The notes: a model not told the origin generated them from the letters alone. A stretch of 64,000 bases of DNA from Rhodospirillaceae bacterium (GCA_002709955.1 PAQY01000022.1:124001-188000); one strand, 5' to 3'; shown: positions 44,127-53,970, numbered from the stretch's first letter. Translations and numbers: made by a program.

Positions 44127-45125
44127 ATGTTTGTTAGACGCACATTGAAGACAGGACCAAGGCTGTTGCTGGCCGCGGCGATGGGATTATCACTGACCTG
44201 GGCCGGGGCCGCCCAGGCCGACCCGACACAGATCACGGTCGGTGTTATCTATGGAATAGACAAGCCGCAGGGTAAGATCTGGACCAAGATGAACGAATTG
44301 GTCGAAAAGAAGATTCCTGGTCAGATCACCTTTAACATCGTCCCGGACGGTGCCTTGGGTGGTGAGAAAGAGGAAGTCGAAGGCGTCCGTTTGGGCTCTA
44401 TTCAGGCTGGGATATCGACCCTGGCCAATATGTCCACATGGGTTCCGGAAACGTCCCTTTTTGACATGCCCTTCATCTTCCGCGACCAGGCTCATATCGA
44501 CAAGGTAATGGCCGGTCCAATCGGGGATGAGTTCAAGGACCTGTTCGCAAAACAGGGCTTTAAAGCCTTTGGCTTCATCACCTATGGCGCACGTCATGTG
44601 ATTTCCAAGGCCAAGATTACCGGCCCAGGTGATGTGAATGGCTTGAAGATGCGAGTTATTCAAAGCCCGTTGCACATTGCCCTGTGGGAATCGCTGGGGG
44701 CCAGCCCAACGCCGGTTCCAATTACAGAAGCCTATAATGCCCTGGAAACCGGTGTGGTGGATTACATGGATATGACCATGTCGGGCTATCAGGCGCTGAA
44801 GCTGTATGAAGTTGTGCCAAACTTTGCCAGGACATCCCATATCTGGGCGCTGGGCGTGATGTATATGAGCATGCCGTTCTGGGAATCGCTGACACCCGAA
44901 CAACAAGCGGCACTGGAAGAAGCCGCAGCAGAAGCAATCCCCTATTTCAATGGTCTGGCTGCTGGGGAACAGGAAGAATCCCTGACGAAAGCCGTTGAAA
45001 TGGGCGCAACCGTGGTCGAACAGGATACCGCCGAATGGCAAAAGGCGATGGCACCGTTCTGGGCCAGTTACGCCGATAAGGTCGGTGGGATCGAAAAAAT
45101 CGAAACCATTGTGAATACCAAGTAA
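44127..45125 (+). CDS. dctP: TRAP transporter substrate-binding protein DctP
   Basis: A 332-aa periplasmic binding protein with a signal peptide ending GAAQADP and the DctP pattern VEGVRLGSIQAGISTLANMSTWVPETSLFDMPFIFRD. The substrate-contacting arginine is expected in GLKMRVIQSPLHIALWESLGASPTPVP. AAGGAGG precedes the ATG. DctP proteins bind organic acid anions. The cargo here may be the substrate of the amidohydrolase. Confidence 0.9.
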   Translation: MFVRRTLKTGPRLLLAAAMGLSLTWAGAAQADPTQITVGVIYGIDKPQGKIWTKMNELVEKKIPGQITFNIVPDGALGGEKEEVEGVRLGSIQAGISTLANMSTWVPETSLFDMPFIFRDQAHIDKVMAGPIGDEFKDLFAKQGFKAFGFITYGARHVISKAKITGPGDVNGLKMRVIQSPLHIALWESLGASPTPVPITEAYNALETGVVDYMDMTMSGYQALKLYEVVPNFARTSHIWALGVMYMSMPFWESLTPEQQAALEEAAAEAIPYFNGLAAGEQEESLTKAVEMGATVVEQDTAEWQKAMAPFWASYADKVGGIEKIETIVNTK

Positions 45126-45130
45126 ATCAA

Positions 45131-45167
45131 GGTGGGGTCTGGGGTTTTGCGCCCCGGACCCAACACC
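45131..45167 (+). terminator. Hairpin after dctP
   Basis: GGGTCTGGGG pairs with CCCCGGACCC (one G-T pair) around a short T-rich loop, with GGTG/CACC extending the stem. No T tract follows, so it may stabilise the dctP message or attenuate the downstream genes. Confidence 0.55.
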
Positions 45168-45194
45168 TATTGATTAAAGAGTGAGAGGTCCGGC

Positions 45195-45416
45195 ATGGCA
45201 GATTTCATCGAGGAAGACCGGGTTCGCGACGGGCCAATGGATCAGGAAATCCTGACAATGGTGGTTGAGGCCCTGCGTCATCAAGGCTTTCCAAACGCCA
45301 CCCATGAATCGATTTTTGGTGATCCGGATCATCGCGCGGCGGCAGTGGATTTGCTGAAAGACTGTCGCCCAATGCCGGTTGTCTTGTCCCTGATAGACGC
45401 GCTGCACTCACAATAG
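45195..45416 (+). CDS. Small hypothetical protein, 73 aa
   Basis: A short acidic soluble protein (MADFIEEDRVRDGPMDQEIL) with a clear ribosome site GAGAGG six bases before ATG and a position between dctP and the aldehyde dehydrogenase gene on the same strand. I recognise no domain; helical content looks high. It may be an operon-specific accessory protein. Confidence 0.55.
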   Translation: MADFIEEDRVRDGPMDQEILTMVVEALRHQGFPNATHESIFGDPDHRAAAVDLLKDCRPMPVVLSLIDALHSQ

Positions 45417-45453
45417 ACGCACCGCGTATCCTGTTGATAGAATGGAGAGAGCA

Positions 45454-46929
45454 ATGGCCCAGGCCATGCCGTTAATGACTGCCAGTGCGGATCTGCGGGC
45501 CCGCTATCCTGAGGGTACGGTTTACATCGATGGCGCATTTGTCGTGTCCCCATCGCGTTTGACTGTGTATGGCAAACAGTTTGGCGACACGATTTGCGAC
45601 GTTGGGTCCGGAAACGCCGATGTGATCGATGCGGCTGTGACAAGCGCTGAAAAGGCCTGGCCCGCCTGGCGTTCAATGGCACCATCGGCCCGGGCGGCCC
45701 TGCTGTATGCCATGGCCGATCGTCTGGCCGGGGAGATGGATCAGTGGATATCCCTGGAGGCGCATCATGCCGGCAAACCCCTGTCGGATGCGCGGATCGA
45801 TATCGTATCGGCGGTCATGACTCTGCGCTGGTTCGCAGGTTACGCCGACCGGATTGATGGGCGCGTTGTCGCCTCTGCGGAGACGGTGCATCGCTACATT
45901 CGTCGTGAACCTCTTGGTGTATGCGGCCTGATCGTGCCGTGGAACTTCCCCCTTCTGATGATGGTGTGGAAGGTCGCGCCTGCTTTAGCAGCGGGCAATA
46001 CGGTGGTTGTGAAACCTGCCAGCCTGACACCGCTGACGGCCCTGTTGTTTGCGAAACTGGCCAGTGATGCCGGATTGCCCGCCGGTGTCTTGAATGTCGT
46101 GCCTGGACCGGGCGAAGCCGCAGGCATGGCATTGGTCCGCCATCCGCGTGTCACCAAGATCAGCTTCACCGGCTCTACAGAAATTGGCAAACAAGTTGCC
46201 CGGATTGCCGCCGATACGGTCAAGCGCGTTACCCTGGAATTGGGTGGCAAGTCCCCAACCATCATTCTGGACGATGCCGATCTGAACAAGGCGATTCCAG
46301 CCTCTGCAGCGGGGTGTTTCGGGCATGCCGGACAGAAATGCGCCGCCCGCACGCGGGTTATTGTCAGTGAAAGCCGCGCCGATGAGGTCGTAGACCGTCT
46401 GGCGAAAATCGCTACGGGCTTGAAGATCGGGGACCTGTCAGATCCTGCAACGCAATTGGGCCCTGTCATCGATACCAAAGCACAATCCAGAATTCTGGGG
46501 ATGTGTCAGGATGCACAGAAGGCAGGCGCGTCTTTGGTCTGTGGCGGGGATGCCCCGGATCACACCGGCCCCTATGTGTCCGCGACAATTTTCGATCAGG
46601 TGAAATCCAGTGATGTGCTGGCCCAGGAAGAAGTATTCGGTCCGGTCATGGCCGTCATTCGTGTACCCGATGAGGATGCCGCAATCGCCGCCGCCAATGA
46701 CAGTGACTATGGCCTGGCCGCGACCCTGTGGACACGGGATGTCGGCAAGGCGCACCGGATTTCCGGTCAGATTCAGGCTGGAACCGTCAGTGTGAACACG
46801 CCTGCCGTGGTCGGAATCGAAACCCCGTTTGGGGGGTATAAGCAAAGCGGATATGGCCGCGAATTGGGGCTGGAGGGCTTGGACGCCTATCTGCAATCCA
46901 AGGCGGTAATTATGGATATCAGTTCTTAA
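45454..46929 (+). CDS. NAD(P)-dependent aldehyde dehydrogenase
   Basis: A 491-aa enzyme that oxidises an aldehyde to its acid. The signatures are PWNFPLLMMVWKVAPALAAGNTVVVKPA, the GSTEIG coenzyme loop, catalytic Glu in LELGGKSP, catalytic Cys in GQKCAARTRV and the EEVFGPV block. The ATG at 45454 is preferred to 45442 because GGAGAG lies between them. The sequence resembles betaine aldehyde and gamma-aminobutyraldehyde dehydrogenases. Followed by an alcohol dehydrogenase gene 13 bp later. Confidence 0.92.
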   Translation: MAQAMPLMTASADLRARYPEGTVYIDGAFVVSPSRLTVYGKQFGDTICDVGSGNADVIDAAVTSAEKAWPAWRSMAPSARAALLYAMADRLAGEMDQWISLEAHHAGKPLSDARIDIVSAVMTLRWFAGYADRIDGRVVASAETVHRYIRREPLGVCGLIVPWNFPLLMMVWKVAPALAAGNTVVVKPASLTPLTALLFAKLASDAGLPAGVLNVVPGPGEAAGMALVRHPRVTKISFTGSTEIGKQVARIAADTVKRVTLELGGKSPTIILDDADLNKAIPASAAGCFGHAGQKCAARTRVIVSESRADEVVDRLAKIATGLKIGDLSDPATQLGPVIDTKAQSRILGMCQDAQKAGASLVCGGDAPDHTGPYVSATIFDQVKSSDVLAQEEVFGPVMAVIRVPDEDAAIAAANDSDYGLAATLWTRDVGKAHRISGQIQAGTVSVNTPAVVGIETPFGGYKQSGYGRELGLEGLDAYLQSKAVIMDISS

Positions 46930-46942
46930 GGAGTTTTGATCA

Positions 46943-48103
46943 ATGTCTGGTCCCTTCGTATTCCTTCATTCCACACACCGTGTGCAATTTGGTCCGGGCT
47001 GTCTGTCAGCCCTGCCGGATTTGGCAAGGGCAGAGGGCCGAAGGAAGGCTGCTGTTTTGCTGGATGCGTATTTCATGGGGGGGCCGTTGCAGGATCGGCT
47101 ATCAGAAATCCTGAAGGATTTTGCCCCTGTATTCCATGCGGTCCCACAGCATGAGCCTGATACTGACACGGTTGAAGACGCCCGTGCGGCCCTTTCGGAG
47201 GCTGAGGCGGATTTGATTCTGGCGGTTGGGGGGGGCTCCACCCTAGACACTGCTAAAGCGGCGCGCATGTTGTTGAGCAACCCCGGGCCGATAGAAAATA
47301 TCGTCGGCGCGATGGGTATGCCGATGATCGCCCATGACAGCCTGTTCGTTGCGGTTCCGACGACGGCAGGGACGGGCAGCGAGGTTTCTGAATCTGCGGT
47401 CATCGCAAAGACAGGGACCGATTATAAGATGGTGTTGCGATCCCCGAATATGGCGGCGCGTCTGGCACTGCTGGACCCAGAACTGGGCGTAACAGCACCG
47501 CCCAGTGTAACAGCAACAGCAGGCTATGATGCCATCACCCATGCGGTGGAAGCTTACACGTCAAAATTTGCGACCGTAATGACCGATCCGTTTGCGCGGT
47601 CTGCCATGGAGCTTCTGGCCGTGTCGCTGCCCGTTGCTTTTGAAAAGCCAGACGATATTGAGGCACGCGGGAATTGCCTGATTGGGTCGATGCAGGCGGG
47701 CATCGCGTTTAATTCCGCGCATTTGGGATTGGCGCATGCGATCGCGGGGGCGCTGGGTGCCTTGCATCATGTGCCGCATGGCCTGGCAAATGCCTTGGCC
47801 CTGCCGTGGAGCATGGCCTTTAACCAGCCAGCGCTGGGCGCGAAGGGGGAGATCGTGGCTGGGATCTTCAAGGGGGCAACCTCCGCAGCGGGCCTGTCTG
47901 CCATGCGCAAAAAGGTTGCGCTGGATATCGGTCTGGACAAATTTGTCCCAACCGATGCAGAACGGGATCTGGTGGCGGAAGGGGCTGCGAAAAGTGGCCA
48001 GATCAAGGTTAATCCGCGCCTTGCCAGTGCCGCGGAAATCCGGGTGATCCTGGAACATATGCGCCAGCCGACCGAAGGGCTGCAGCCCAATCTTAATTTA
48101 TAA
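46943..48103 (+). CDS. Iron-containing alcohol dehydrogenase
   Basis: A 386-aa group III dehydrogenase. The coenzyme loop is GGGSTLDTAKAARML, followed by VAVPTTAGTGSEV. Metal ligands are visible as Asp and His in GYDAITHAVEAY and two His in LGLAHAIAGALGALHHVPHG. AAGGAG lies nine bases before the ATG. It could reduce or oxidise the aldehyde/alcohol pair handled with the preceding aldehyde dehydrogenase. Confidence 0.92.
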   Translation: MSGPFVFLHSTHRVQFGPGCLSALPDLARAEGRRKAAVLLDAYFMGGPLQDRLSEILKDFAPVFHAVPQHEPDTDTVEDARAALSEAEADLILAVGGGSTLDTAKAARMLLSNPGPIENIVGAMGMPMIAHDSLFVAVPTTAGTGSEVSESAVIAKTGTDYKMVLRSPNMAARLALLDPELGVTAPPSVTATAGYDAITHAVEAYTSKFATVMTDPFARSAMELLAVSLPVAFEKPDDIEARGNCLIGSMQAGIAFNSAHLGLAHAIAGALGALHHVPHGLANALALPWSMAFNQPALGAKGEIVAGIFKGATSAAGLSAMRKKVALDIGLDKFVPTDAERDLVAEGAAKSGQIKVNPRLASAAEIRVILEHMRQPTEGLQPNLNL

Positions 48104-48119
48104 GGAAGGACACTCTGAC

Positions 48120-48503
48120 ATGACAATCCACAACCCTGACAGCATCGCCGCCCCGGTTGGGGCCTATGTCCATGGACTGGAAACCGCGCCGGGTGCACGC
48201 ATCCTGCATGTCTCCGGCCAGATTGGTATGGCAAAGGATGGCACCATTCCATCCGGCACCAAGGCGCAGTCGGAACTGGTCTGGCAGAATATCGCAGAAA
48301 TTCTTGCCTCTGCGGATATGCAGATTTCGGACATTGTGAAGATGACGGCTTACCTATTGGGCCCGGAAGACCTGGCAGACTATGGCGCTGCCCGCACCGC
48401 CGCCCTGGCAGGACATAAGCCGACATCGACGCTAATTTTCGTCGCAGGCCTGGTGAAACCCGAATTGCGGGTCGAAGTCGAAGTCGTCGCCGCCAAGGCT
48501 TAA
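48120..48503 (+). CDS. RidA/YjgF family enamine/imine deaminase
   Basis: A 127-aa trimeric protein with the Rid fold: APVGAYVHGLETAPGARILHVSGQIG at the N-terminus and the late LVKPELRVEVEVVAA strand. The family arginine is seen in ELRVEVE. It hydrolyses reactive enamine or imine intermediates. Its presence after the dehydrogenases suggests an amine-derived substrate is degraded by the operon. AAGGAAGG precedes the start. Confidence 0.88.
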   Translation: MTIHNPDSIAAPVGAYVHGLETAPGARILHVSGQIGMAKDGTIPSGTKAQSELVWQNIAEILASADMQISDIVKMTAYLLGPEDLADYGAARTAALAGHKPTSTLIFVAGLVKPELRVEVEVVAAKA

Positions 48504-48621
48504 GTCCAGCTTTTGCTCCTCTGGGTGAAGGTGCTGTTCTCTTTAACATTGTCACCCCGGACCGTGATCTGGGTCTGGGCCGAAAGAAAAGGGTGCGGTC
48601 TGTAACCTGGGCTGGATTGGC

Positions 48622-49170
48622 TCAGACAGCGTGGCTGCGGGTGGCGGGAACGGATACGCCGTCGCGCAGGGCGGCGGCCTCGTCTTCGTCCAGGTTGCGG
48701 GCCATGACCAACAGGGCAGAGCGTAAATCTGCGATTTGCTGTTCGCTCAATCCCCTCAGGGAGGTTTCATTCACATCCTCGGCCAGGGGCTGCAAAAGTT
48801 TGCGGGCATTCTTGCCTTCCTGGGTCAGGTATACCAGCAACCGCTTTCGATCTCCGGGGGGATGTTTGCGGGTCAGATAGCCCAGCGCTTCCAGTTTTCG
48901 CAGGGCCGTATGGGTGGTGGGTTCCATCAAGCCCGCGCGCTTGCTGAGGTCCCGTTGAGACAATCCATCCTGTTCCCATAAGATGCGCAGGAACACCCAG
49001 CCGCCAAATTGCACCCCATGGTCTGTCAGACGCAATTGCAGGGACCGTGTCACCCCGCGCGCAACATATCGCACCAGATGCGCCATACGATCCTGCGCCA
49101 GATGCTCTGCCTCGCCCCCCACGGTGACACTCGCTTTCAGCGCCGCCGCCGCGTCGATATCATCCGTCAT
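48622..49170 (-). CDS. MarR family transcriptional regulator
   Basis: A 182-aa winged-helix regulator: LRILWEQDGLSQRDLSKRAGLMEPTTHTALRKLEALGYLTR followed by the wing PPGDRKRLLVYLTQEG. Such proteins usually repress divergent genes and respond to aromatic or phenolic compounds. It converges on the RidA operon. A degraded copy of the short alphaproteobacterial palindrome lies in the gap between their stops, near 48552-48581. Confidence 0.9.
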   Translation of the reverse strand: MTDDIDAAAALKASVTVGGEAEHLAQDRMAHLVRYVARGVTRSLQLRLTDHGVQFGGWVFLRILWEQDGLSQRDLSKRAGLMEPTTHTALRKLEALGYLTRKHPPGDRKRLLVYLTQEGKNARKLLQPLAEDVNETSLRGLSEQQIADLRSALLVMARNLDEDEAAALRDGVSVPATRSHAV

Positions 49171-49283
49171 AATGTTTCCAGTTTTCCTGTTTCTACAGCG
49201 CGAGTCGCAAAAAGGCTCTTAAACTCAGTATCATACACTTTTGCGGCGAAACAAGCTTAGACATCGAAGCATGACCATAAAAG

Positions 49284-49333
49284 ACAAGGGCCCGCAGCAA
49301 ACACCCAACAGGGCGGATGCTGCGGGCCCTTGT
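49284..49333 (-). terminator. Strong hairpin terminator after gabT
   Basis: ACAAGGGCCCGCAGCA and TGCTGCGGGCCCTTGT form a perfect 16-bp stem with an 18-base loop, starting 10 bp after the aminotransferase stop. On the minus strand it is followed by CTTTTATGG, a weak T run. Confidence 0.8.
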
Positions 49334-49342
49334 CGTCACGAC

Positions 49343-50620
49343 TTACGCAACGCGGGACTCTTTGATCGACTCTTCCAGGATATCCAGCGCTTCACTGAAG
49401 ACCGTATCTTGAATTGTGATCGGCGCCAGGAAGCGAATGACATTGCCATAAACACCACAGGTCAGAAGGATCAGACCCTTTTCCAATGCCTTGGCACGAA
49501 CCCGATTGGCAAAATCCGCGCTGGGCAGGTTGGTCTTCACATCATTGAACTCAACCGCGTTCATGAAGCCAGGCCCCCGGATATCGACAATTTCCGGCAC
49601 GGAGTCCCGCAGACTTTCCAGGCGCTGTTTCAAACGCTGGCCCAATGAATTGGCGCGATCGCACAGCTTTTCCTCGTCAATCACGTCCAGAACCGCATTT
49701 GCCGCGGCGATGCCCAATGGATTGCCGCCATAGGTGCCGCCCAGACCGCCTGGTGCGGGGCCATCCATGATCTTGGCCTTGCCGGTCACGGCTGCCAGCG
49801 GGAAACCACCCGCCAGGCTTTTCGCCATGGTCACCATATCGGGCTCAATCCCATAATGCTCCACCGCCAGCATCTTGCCGGTCCGGGCAAAGCCGGTTTG
49901 AACCTCGTCCACAATCAACAGAATGCCATGCTGGTCACACAGGGCGCGCAGGCTTTTCATGAAGCTGACAGGCGCGACGTAAAAGCCGCCTTCCCCCTGA
50001 ACAGGTTCAATCACAATCGCTGCGACCCGCTTTGGATCAACATCCGCCTTGAACAATTTATCCAGGGCCGCCATCGAATCCGCTTCGGTCACACCATGCA
50101 TTTCAACAGGGAATGGCGCATGGAAGACATCCGCAGGCATGGACCCAAAGCCCAGCTTGTACGGGGCGACCTTGCCCGTCAGGGCCATGCCCATAAAGGT
50201 CCGGCCATGGAACCCGCCGGTAAAGGCGATCACCGCATTGCGCCCGGTTGAGGCCCGCGCGATCTTGATGGAGTTTTCCAGCGCTTCCGCCCCGGTCGTG
50301 ACAAAAATCGTCTTCATCGGCTCAGACGACGGCACCAGCGCATTCAATCGCTCCGCCAGGGTCACATAATTTTCATAGGGAACGACCTGGTGGCAGGTAT
50401 GGGTGAAACGATCCAGTTGCGCCTTTACCGCCTCAATCACCTTGGGGTGACGATGGCCGGTATTCAGCACCGCAATGCCAGACGCAAAATCGATATAGCG
50501 ATTGCCCTCCGCATCCCAAATTTCTGAGTTTTCCGCGCGCTCTGCATAGATCTGGGTCATCACACCGACCCCGCGCGAAATTGCATCAACACGCCGCGCT
50601 TCAATTTCCTTATTCTGCAT
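49343..50620 (-). CDS. gabT: 4-aminobutyrate aminotransferase
   Basis: A 425-aa class III PLP aminotransferase. Features: FASGIAVLNTGHRHPKV, FAFTGGFHGRTF-type block, EPVQGEGGFYVAP, the aspartate of VDEVQTGFARTGK, and the PLP lysine in MAKSLAGGFPLAAVTGK. It converts GABA and 2-oxoglutarate to succinate semialdehyde and glutamate. It is divergent from a PuuR-like cupin regulator, which supports GABA or polyamine use. No gabD-type gene is adjacent, although the aldehyde dehydrogenase 3 kb away could serve. Confidence 0.93.
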   Translation of the reverse strand: MQNKEIEARRVDAISRGVGVMTQIYAERAENSEIWDAEGNRYIDFASGIAVLNTGHRHPKVIEAVKAQLDRFTHTCHQVVPYENYVTLAERLNALVPSSEPMKTIFVTTGAEALENSIKIARASTGRNAVIAFTGGFHGRTFMGMALTGKVAPYKLGFGSMPADVFHAPFPVEMHGVTEADSMAALDKLFKADVDPKRVAAIVIEPVQGEGGFYVAPVSFMKSLRALCDQHGILLIVDEVQTGFARTGKMLAVEHYGIEPDMVTMAKSLAGGFPLAAVTGKAKIMDGPAPGGLGGTYGGNPLGIAAANAVLDVIDEEKLCDRANSLGQRLKQRLESLRDSVPEIVDIRGPGFMNAVEFNDVKTNLPSADFANRVRAKALEKGLILLTCGVYGNVIRFLAPITIQDTVFSEALDILEESIKESRVA

Positions 50621-50769
50621 TCTTTCATTCCTTTGGGTTTCGAGGGGTTAGAATGCCCCGTGTCGAAATTCACAGTCGACATTGCATAACAATTGCTCAA
50701 TATATTTATCACCGAGGCGGTCCATCCGCAATATCACCTTAGGGACAGAATGCAGGGAGGTAAGACCAA

Positions 50770-51351
50770 GTGCGTGACGTGGATATCGGTGCAAGATTGA
50801 AGGCCTTTCGCGAGGCCCAAGACCTTTCGCAACGGCAACTTGCGCAAGTGGCGGGCGTCACTGGCTCAATGATTTCCATGATTGAACAGAACCGCACCAG
50901 CCCCTCTGTCGCGACCCTGAAAAAGATCCTGTCCGGGCTGAAAATCTCCCTGGGTGCTTTTTTTGAGGAGACCCCGGCTGATGGCGTGAAATGGCATTTC
51001 ACGCGCGCAGAGCTTGGCGAAATCAATCCAGAGATCAAACGCGGTGCCCCGCCAGAAGCCGCCAAGGCGATCAGCTTCTTACAAGTTGGTGGCGCAGGCA
51101 CCAGCGCCTTGCAAATGCTGTATGAACATTATCCGCCCGGTGCCGATACCGGCCCGGACCTTTACAGCCACGAGGCGGAAGAAGCCGGCATCGTCATCGA
51201 CGGCCAGATCGAAATCACGGTTGGCAGCGAAACCCGCCTGCTGAACACAGGCGACGCCTATCTGTTCAACAGCCGCCTGGCCCACCGTTTCCGCAACCCC
51301 GGCGACACCCCCTGCACCATCGTCAGCGCCTGCACACCCCCGACATTTTAA
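50770..51351 (+). CDS. XRE-cupin transcriptional regulator, PuuR-like
   Basis: A 193-aa protein with an N-terminal helix-turn-helix (RLKAFREAQDLSQRQLAQVAGVTGSMISMIEQ) and a C-terminal cupin (EHYPPGADTGPDLYSHEAEEAGIVIDGQIEITVG...). This is the architecture of PuuR and other regulators of amine catabolism. GTG start at 50770 with GGGAGG upstream. It most likely controls the divergent gabT across 149 bp. Confidence 0.88.
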   Translation: MRDVDIGARLKAFREAQDLSQRQLAQVAGVTGSMISMIEQNRTSPSVATLKKILSGLKISLGAFFEETPADGVKWHFTRAELGEINPEIKRGAPPEAAKAISFLQVGGAGTSALQMLYEHYPPGADTGPDLYSHEAEEAGIVIDGQIEITVGSETRLLNTGDAYLFNSRLAHRFRNPGDTPCTIVSACTPPTF

Positions 51352-51421
51352 GAATGTCGTTCAGGTGAACGGGCCGTTGTGCCCCCCCTTTGCAAAAATG
51401 ATATCCCATCAATCCCACAAT

Positions 51422-51525
51422 CCTCATCCTGAGGAGGCGCATCAGCGCCGTCTCGAAGGAGGGGCTGTAAGTCCTGTGATTTCAGATAGATCATCCTTCG
51501 AGACGCTTCGCTCCTCAGGATGAGG
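51422..51525. repeat. Palindromic intergenic repeat, copy 2
   Basis: CCTCATCCTGAGGAG...GTCTCGAAGGA and the inverted TCCTTCGAGACG...CTCCTCAGGATGAGG bracket about 30 unique bases. Same family as 16394-16499. It lies between two convergent genes and may act as a bidirectional hairpin terminator. Confidence 0.8.
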
Positions 51526-51532
51526 GGCCCCC

Positions 51533-52465
51533 TCACCGATCTGCGGTGAAAACGGTCCAGTTCATGGCAGTCGAGAGGCGTTCCAGGGCGATGGTGCCCA
51601 GTTTGGAATTGCCGACTTCATTCAGGCCGGGTGACCAGACGGCGATGGAGGCCTTGCCGGGGACGATGGCCAGAATGCCGCCGCCGACGCCGGATTTTCC
51701 GGGGATGCCGACACGGAAGGCGAAATCGCCCGATGCATCGTAATGCCCGCAGGTCAGCATCAAGGCATTGATGCGCCGCGCCCTGGCCTGGGACACGACA
51801 TAGCCACCATCAGGATGCCGCCCGTCCAGCATCAGAAACCGCCCGGCCAGGGCAAGCTGCTGGCAGTTCATCTCTATGGCACATTGATGGAAATACGTGC
51901 CCAGAACCCGGTCCACAGGGTTTTCCAGATTGCCAAAGGCGCGGATATAATTGGCCAACGCGATGTTGCGGAAACCTGTTTCCGCCTCTGACTTTGCAAT
52001 TTCCTCATTGATTGTAATGGTATCATCGCCGGACAGATATCGCATGAAGCGGATGATCTCCCCAATCGCCTCCTTGGCATGATGGCCCGCCAGATTGACA
52101 TCATTGATGACAATCGCCCCGGCATTGATGAAGGGGTTGCGGGGAATGCCCTGTTCCCGTTCCAACTGAACGATGGAATTGAAGGCAGAGCCAGACGGTT
52201 CCCGCCCGACCCGCTTCCACAGGTGATCGCCAATCTTGCCCAGCGCCAGGGTCAGCGAGAAGACTTTTGAAATTGACTGGATAGAGAAACCGATATCGGC
52301 ATCGCCACCGGTCAGCATCTCCCCCTGTGCGGTTGCTACGGCGATGGCGAAACGGGACGGGTTGGCACTGGCGAGCCCTGGAATATAGGTCGCAACCTTC
52401 CCCCGGTCCTCAACGCTGCGCATATCCGTAACGATTTGATCAATGATGCCTTGCAGATCAGTCAC
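51533..52465 (-). CDS. glsA: Glutaminase (GlsA family)
   Basis: A 310-aa serine-type glutaminase with a beta-lactamase-like fold. The catalytic Ser-x-x-Lys is in [26 protein letters not shown] and [28 protein letters not shown] are hallmark blocks. It hydrolyses glutamine to glutamate and ammonia. Its start overlaps the end of the ammonia-lyase-like gene by eight bp, so the two are co-expressed with the ornithine cyclodeaminase-like gene. Confidence 0.95.
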   Translation of the reverse strand: MTDLQGIIDQIVTDMRSVEDRGKVATYIPGLASANPSRFAIAVATAQGEMLTGGDADIGFSIQSISKVFSLTLALGKIGDHLWKRVGREPSGSAFNSIVQLEREQGIPRNPFINAGAIVINDVNLAGHHAKEAIGEIIRFMRYLSGDDTITINEEIAKSEAETGFRNIALANYIRAFGNLENPVDRVLGTYFHQCAIEMNCQQLALAGRFLMLDGRHPDGGYVVSQARARRINALMLTCGHYDASGDFAFRVGIPGKSGVGGGILAIVPGKASIAVWSPGLNEVGNSKLGTIALERLSTAMNWTVFTADR

Positions 52466-53969
52466 AATAGGGGCCTTGAAGATCGCCAGCCGCGATGCGG
52501 TGCGCCAGCGTCATAATATCCCCCCCCAAGGGCCGATCTTCCACCAAGGGGGCGGAGGTTTCGCGAATCCGTGACAGACAATCGGTCAGCCAAGGGCCCA
52601 TCTGATCCGCTGTGCCCCGCAATTCCACCGCCTGGGCCGCAACGATCAGCTCTATTGCCGTCAACATTCTTGCATGGTCAATCACCTGTGCCAGGGCACT
52701 GACCGCCGTGGGGGAATTGGTCAGACAATCTTCCACCCCATTGGCGTTGATGCTGGGCCACAGGGCAACCGGTTGCGCCGCATGCTGGACTTCTGACAGC
52801 AGCGATTCCACGACCTTCATCACCGGGGCAAAACCATTGGACCCGCTTTGCGACTGTGCCAGGAATGTCGGCAGATCACTGAATACGGGATTTAAGTGTT
52901 TTGACACCCGCGCGACCTGGGCGACCGTGACATGCACGAAAGCCCGGCTGATCGCTTCAATAACGTGAGTCAATTCAGCGGTGAAATAGGCCCCGCCTGA
53001 TACGATCCGATCCTCTGCCAATAATGTCACCGGGTTGTCGCTGGACCCGTTGAGTTCAATTTCCACCGTGATCCGCGCGACATCCAGTGCCGCCGCCAGC
53101 GTCCCGTGGATCTGGGGAATATTGCGCAGAGAGATCGGATCCTGTAGACGCCGGGCGGTTCCTTCCTGATACAACAGGCTGCCCTGTAACTTCGCATGCA
53201 GGTCCGCCGCCGCACGGCTTTGACCCGGCAGCGGCTTTGCCCCCAGAACACCGTCGGAGATCGGGGCCAGATTGGCGCGAAACGCCTCCATCGACAGCGC
53301 CCCTGCTGATTGCAGCGCATCGAAGACAGCTTCTGCCTGTGACACGGCAAGGGCCGCAGCGCCAGCGGCGCAACTGGAATGATTGGCTAGGGCCAGACCA
53401 TCGCGGGGGCCCAGGACCAGCGGCTCTATGCCATGGTCCCGCATCATTTGCGCGGCAGGTCCAGTCTTACCATCAGCGTTCTGCATCTCCCCCTGCCCCG
53501 TCAGGCACAGGCCGATCGTGGCATTGCGGATCAGATCCGCCGCCCCGATGGAGCCCAAGGACCCCACTACCGGTGTCAGCCCTGCATTCAGGCAGGCCAG
53601 TAAGTGATGGGCAATGGCGGGGCTGGCCCCGGAATACCCTTTCAGTAGGGTGTTCAGCCGCACGATCATGCTGGCCCGGATGTTTTCCACCCGGTCGGGC
53701 GGCCCGACTGCATGGGCGCGACCCAGCAGGGTCTGTTGCGAAAAATCCGCCAGAGTCTTGGCATCCAGGACTTCGGTCACACGCGCGCCCAGGCCCGTTG
53801 TGACGCCATAGACCGGAACCTTATCCTCAATCGCCCGGTCGATCAGGCGGCGCGCCCGTGCCATCTCTGAAAGACCCGCCGGATCCAGTTCCAGCGGGCG
53901 CCCCATAACCGCCGCTTGGGCCAGGTCTTCAATGGTAAGGGACCGACCATCCAGAACCAGCGGGGTCAT
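52458..53969 (-). CDS. Histidine/aromatic ammonia-lyase-like protein lacking the MIO triad
   Basis: A 503-aa member of the HAL/PAL fold. [11 protein letters not shown] near residue 54 keeps the catalytic-loop tyrosine; [14 protein letters not shown] keeps the Asn of the active site. At the position of the Ala-Ser-Gly triad that cyclises to MIO, the sequence is [15 protein letters not shown], with Ser140-Ile141-Gly142. The usual QDPYSLR is QDPISLR, losing another catalytic tyrosine. Frame and length are intact, so it is not an obvious pseudogene. It may catalyse a different reaction or be a binding protein. It follows the ornithine cyclodeaminase-like gene by one base and overlaps glsA. Confidence 0.82.
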   Translation of the reverse strand: MTPLVLDGRSLTIEDLAQAAVMGRPLELDPAGLSEMARARRLIDRAIEDKVPVYGVTTGLGARVTEVLDAKTLADFSQQTLLGRAHAVGPPDRVENIRASMIVRLNTLLKGYSGASPAIAHHLLACLNAGLTPVVGSLGSIGAADLIRNATIGLCLTGQGEMQNADGKTGPAAQMMRDHGIEPLVLGPRDGLALANHSSCAAGAAALAVSQAEAVFDALQSAGALSMEAFRANLAPISDGVLGAKPLPGQSRAAADLHAKLQGSLLYQEGTARRLQDPISLRNIPQIHGTLAAALDVARITVEIELNGSSDNPVTLLAEDRIVSGGAYFTAELTHVIEAISRAFVHVTVAQVARVSKHLNPVFSDLPTFLAQSQSGSNGFAPVMKVVESLLSEVQHAAQPVALWPSINANGVEDCLTNSPTAVSALAQVIDHARMLTAIELIVAAQAVELRGTADQMGPWLTDCLSRIRETSAPLVEDRPLGGDIMTLAHRIAAGDLQGPYCD

Positions 53970-53970
53970 A

